Origin: BCD1 sp965230565
GTDB lineage: Bacteria; Bacteroidota; Bacteroidia; Chitinophagales; Saprospiraceae
Assembly (NCBI GenBank): GCA_965230565.1
Contig: CBDDLH010000016.1
Span: forward strand, 248,001-312,000
Length of the DNA: 64,000 nucleotides
Reading direction: 5' to 3'
The translations under genes were made by a program, and so were the position numbers. A model generated the notes under the pieces. It worked only from the letters and a program-made list of their open reading frames with translations, ran no database searches and had not been told where the DNA came from. Shown here one piece after another: positions 62,754 through 64,000 of this stretch; position 1 is the stretch's first letter; each line of letters begins with the position of its first letter.

Positions 62754-64000
62754 CGACCTTTCAAAATTCTTATTTCTTACCATTTTTTTAATATCTGTGG
62801 CAACTTCAACTTTTAGTCAGGCTGTTTTTCAATTGGATCTTACCAGTAATTGGGAATTTCAACTCGCAGAAAGCGGAACACATGGGGATCAAGCCAAAAC
62901 ATTGTCCAACAAATGGTTCCCCGCTACAGTCCCTGGCGTGGTGCATACCGATTTACTTGATAATGGCCTGATAGAAGATCCTTTTTGGGAAACGAATGAA
63001 ATTAAACTGCAATGGATAGAGTTTGAGAATTGGAATTATCGATCTTCTTTTCAGATAAATAAAGATCAGTTAGCTAATCAACATATTGAAATCGTTTTCG
63101 AAGGGTTAGATACTTATGCAGAAGTTTTTATCAATGGAAATAAGGTTTTTGATGCATTTAATATGTTCAGAACCTGGCGATCTGATGTAAAATCAATGCT
63201 TAAAGAAGGGAAAAATGAGTTGTTGATCAAATTCAGGTCTCCCGTTTTGGAAAACCGCCAAAAAGTGCTGGATTACCCGGTTAAATTACCTTCCGGAAAT
63301 GAAACTGTAGAGGTACAAGTCGGATCATTTACGAGAAAAGCAGCCTATCATTTTGGCTGGGATTGGGGCCCGAGGTTTGTTGGGTGCGGGATCTGGAGAC
63401 CCGTTTATCTTGAATGCTGGAACGATGCGAGAATTACGGATGTTTTTTGCCAGACAACGGAATTGACTGAAGAGGAGGCTAACGTAAAGCTTAACCTTGA
63501 AATTGAAGTCTTTGAAGCCGGGTATTACAAATTGAACTTTAATGACAGAAGCACAACGCTTTCCCTTAAAGCAGGCAAAAATCAACTCAAGTACGATTAT
63601 ACCATTAGCCACCCAAAACTTTGGTGGCCAAATGGACTGGGGGAACCACATCTGTATAATCTGGAGATTGAATTGCTAAGTGATAAGTCACTGATAGCCA
63701 GACATTCAACCCATTTTGGGGTAAGGACGATTAAACTTGTCAACGAACCTGACGAAATTGGCACTTCGTATTATTTTGTAGTCAACGGCCATCCCGTTTT
63801 TATGAAAGGAGCCAATTATATTCCCCAGGACATATTTCTTCCCGAAGTTACACCGGATCGTTATAAAAAACTGATCGCAGATGTGAAGGGTGCCAATATG
63901 AATATGCTCCGGGTCTGGGGAGGAGGTATTTATGAGAATGATATTTTTTATGACCTGTGTGATAAAAACGGGATTCTGGTTTGGCAGGACTTCATGTTTG
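62737..64000 (+). CDS. GH2 beta-mannosidase, N-terminal part (cut by window end)
   Basis: The frame from ATG 62737 is open to the window end: 421 codons, no stop. It starts MQLQSNDLSKFLFLTIFLIS and a signal peptide ending STFSQ. The GH2 sugar-binding domain contains WFPATVPGVVHTDLLDNGLI and the beta-mannosidase hallmark FGWDWGPRFVGCGIWRPVYL; the catalytic barrel begins FMKGANYIPQDIFLPEVTPD and reaches RVWGGGIYEND and GILVWQDFMF. The catalytic acid and nucleophile lie beyond the window. The enzyme would remove the beta-linked core mannose of N-glycans, completing the pathway started by GH92. It overlaps cutC by 17 bases. Confidence 0.92.
   Translation, partial: MQLQSNDLSKFLFLTIFLISVATSTFSQAVFQLDLTSNWEFQLAESGTHGDQAKTLSNKWFPATVPGVVHTDLLDNGLIEDPFWETNEIKLQWIEFENWNYRSSFQINKDQLANQHIEIVFEGLDTYAEVFINGNKVFDAFNMFRTWRSDVKSMLKEGKNELLIKFRSPVLENRQKVLDYPVKLPSGNETVEVQVGSFTRKAAYHFGWDWGPRFVGCGIWRPVYLECWNDARITDVFCQTTELTEEEANVKLNLEIEVFEAGYYKLNFNDRSTTLSLKAGKNQLKYDYTISHPKLWWPNGLGEPHLYNLEIELLSDKSLIARHSTHFGVRTIKLVNEPDEIGTSYYFVVNGHPVFMKGANYIPQDIFLPEVTPDRYKKLIADVKGANMNMLRVWGGGIYENDIFYDLCDKNGILVWQDFMF

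Noticed and set aside
1..64000. CRISPR array, tRNA/rRNA genes, insertion sequences, prophage or defence islands
   Set aside because: No regularly spaced repeats, cloverleaf-like segments, transposase, integrase or known defence protein motifs were found by reading both strands.

Overview
The window is a chromosomal segment of a Bacteroidota bacterium, most likely of the Saprospiria/Lewinella type. Supporting evidence: type IX secretion (T9SS) C-terminal sorting domains, a SprB-repeat protein with a gliding-motility type C-terminus, TonB receptors with carboxypeptidase-like N-terminal domains, a lipidated TamA-type barrel (TamL), GCG-rich and ACGG-rich intergenic repeats, and Bacteroidota -7 promoter boxes (TAnnTTTG) before several genes. 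No rRNA, tRNA, CRISPR array, transposase, integrase or phage gene was seen. Most of the window looks like ordinary core genome plus secreted and glycan-degrading functions.

Layout. 1-2.4 kb: a two-component pair (kinase cut by the window edge) and an SPFH/band-7 protein, all on the minus strand. 2.7-7.8 kb: purM, nth, convergent tamL, and a TrmH-type rRNA/tRNA methyltransferase. 7.8-8.2 kb: a gene-free stretch with two strong palindromic structures. 8.2-16.3 kb: exported S8 protease, PiT phosphate transporter, a conserved Bacteroidota protein of unknown role, a TRAP large permease without its small subunit, a two-helix mini-protein and a GT-C-like membrane protein. 16.3-25.9 kb: a GH38 alpha-mannosidase broken by two compensating indels, a GNAT/YoaP protein, a TonB-family receptor, a TakP-like TRAP binding protein, a U32 protein and a ferredoxin. 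25.9-30.3 kb: a 1460-residue SprB-repeat surface protein. 30.7-33.6 kb: leuS, frameshifted by one base and written almost entirely with TTG for leucine. 33.9-42.2 kb: housekeeping and membrane genes (DUF1415, ZIP transporter, PAP2, methyltransferase, acetoacetyl-CoA synthetase, aspartokinase, tilS). 42.3-51.1 kb: T9SS cargo (Omp28-like, lamin-tail, phospholipase-D-like), ruvB and a TonB receptor. 51.2-55.6 kb: DUF5684, trmN6, msrA, metallophosphoesterase and an exported DinB protein.

55.7-64.0 kb is the most coherent functional unit: FucP-type sugar transporter, GH92 alpha-mannosidase, BadF-type N-acetylglucosamine kinase, glycosylasparaginase, CutC and GH2 beta-mannosidase (cut by the window end), all on the plus strand with short gaps or overlaps. 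Together they can strip mannose from N-glycans, cut GlcNAc from asparagine, import sugar and phosphorylate GlcNAc. CutC, whose copper role is doubtful, sits in the middle with overlaps on both sides.

The signals most worth following up are the leucine codon skew of leuS (55 of 59 leucines are TTG by my count), the N-glycan operon with CutC, the 21-bp perfect inverted repeat at 7916-7970, and the single-base indels in leuS and the GH38 gene, which look like consensus errors or recent damage.
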